Positions 6,253 to 6,297 of a stretch of DNA of 6,297 bases are shown one piece after another. The stretch is from positions 6,826-13,122 of the forward strand of contig DHJN01000179.1 of the NCBI GenBank assembly GCA_002404345.1, written 5' to 3'. The first letter of the stretch is position 1, and the number at the start of each line of letters is the position of its first letter. The position numbers and the translations under genes were made by a program. This DNA comes from Actinobacteria bacterium UBA4719 (GTDB lineage: Bacteria > Actinomycetota > Actinomycetes > Actinomycetales > Dermatophilaceae). The notes beneath the pieces are model-generated. The model saw nothing but the letters and a program-made list of their open reading frames with translations, ran no database searches and had not been told where the DNA came from.

Positions 6253-6297
6253 GGATTCGAACCCACGGTGGGTATAACCCCACAGCGGTTTTCAAGA
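6242..6297 (-). tRNA. tRNA-Ser(UGA), 3' part; 5' part beyond window
   Basis: Reading the minus strand from the right edge: anticodon loop CTTGAAA (anticodon TGA, reading UCA and by wobble other UCN codons), 3' anticodon stem ACCGC, a long variable arm with stem GTGGG/CCCAC and loop GTTATA, a T-arm GTGGG-TTCGAAT-CCCAC, the 3' acceptor strand GCCCTCC, and discriminator G at 6242. The long variable arm, the discriminator G and the anticodon all agree on serine. CCA is not encoded; the next bases are CTC. About 34 bases (acceptor 5' strand, D-arm, most of the anticodon 5' stem) lie outside the window. Confidence 0.93.

Overview
The window is a stretch of high-GC chromosomal DNA that almost certainly comes from an actinobacterium (Actinomycetota). 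The main reasons are a clear coenzyme F420-dependent glucose-6-phosphate dehydrogenase (Fgd) of the mycobacterial/nocardial type, an actinobacterial-style GabT, and a membrane protein that looks like a family (DUF6529, from memory) I associate with Actinobacteria. I cannot assign a genus.

Layout, left to right. Positions 1-1313 (minus strand) hold gabT, a 4-aminobutyrate aminotransferase whose last residues run off the left edge. A 142-bp gap follows. Positions 1456-2490 (minus) hold fgd. Its ATG overlaps the TGA stop of the next gene upstream (2487-4712, minus), a 741-residue polytopic membrane protein with features of a GT-C-fold glycosyltransferase; the two form a translationally coupled pair. 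A divergent intergenic region of about 180 bp (4713-4894) separates this pair from two plus-strand genes: a small five-helix membrane protein with four histidines placed like bis-histidine haem ligands (4895-5479), and a secreted lipoprotein with a Ser/Thr/Ala/Pro-rich linker and a small C-terminal domain (5623-6177). The right edge cuts a minus-strand tRNA-Ser(UGA) (3' end at 6242), whose 3' terminus is duplicated as a 15-bp tandem repeat just outside the gene.

How the genes work together is only partly clear. GabT acts in GABA catabolism. Fgd supplies reduced F420 (F420H2) from glucose-6-phosphate. The GT-C-like protein probably transfers a sugar, or handles a lipid-linked sugar, at the outer face of the membrane; why it is coupled to Fgd is not explained by known pathways. 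The haem-candidate membrane protein and the lipoprotein both act at the cell envelope but may be independent.

I see no CRISPR array, transposase, phage gene, toxin-antitoxin pair or obvious defence system. This is mostly an ordinary chromosomal region. The observations most worth a second look are the tRNA-end duplication, the Fgd/GT-C coupling, the four-histidine membrane protein, the GC contrast across the GT-C gene, and a Cys-rich 15-codon reading frame overlapping its start.
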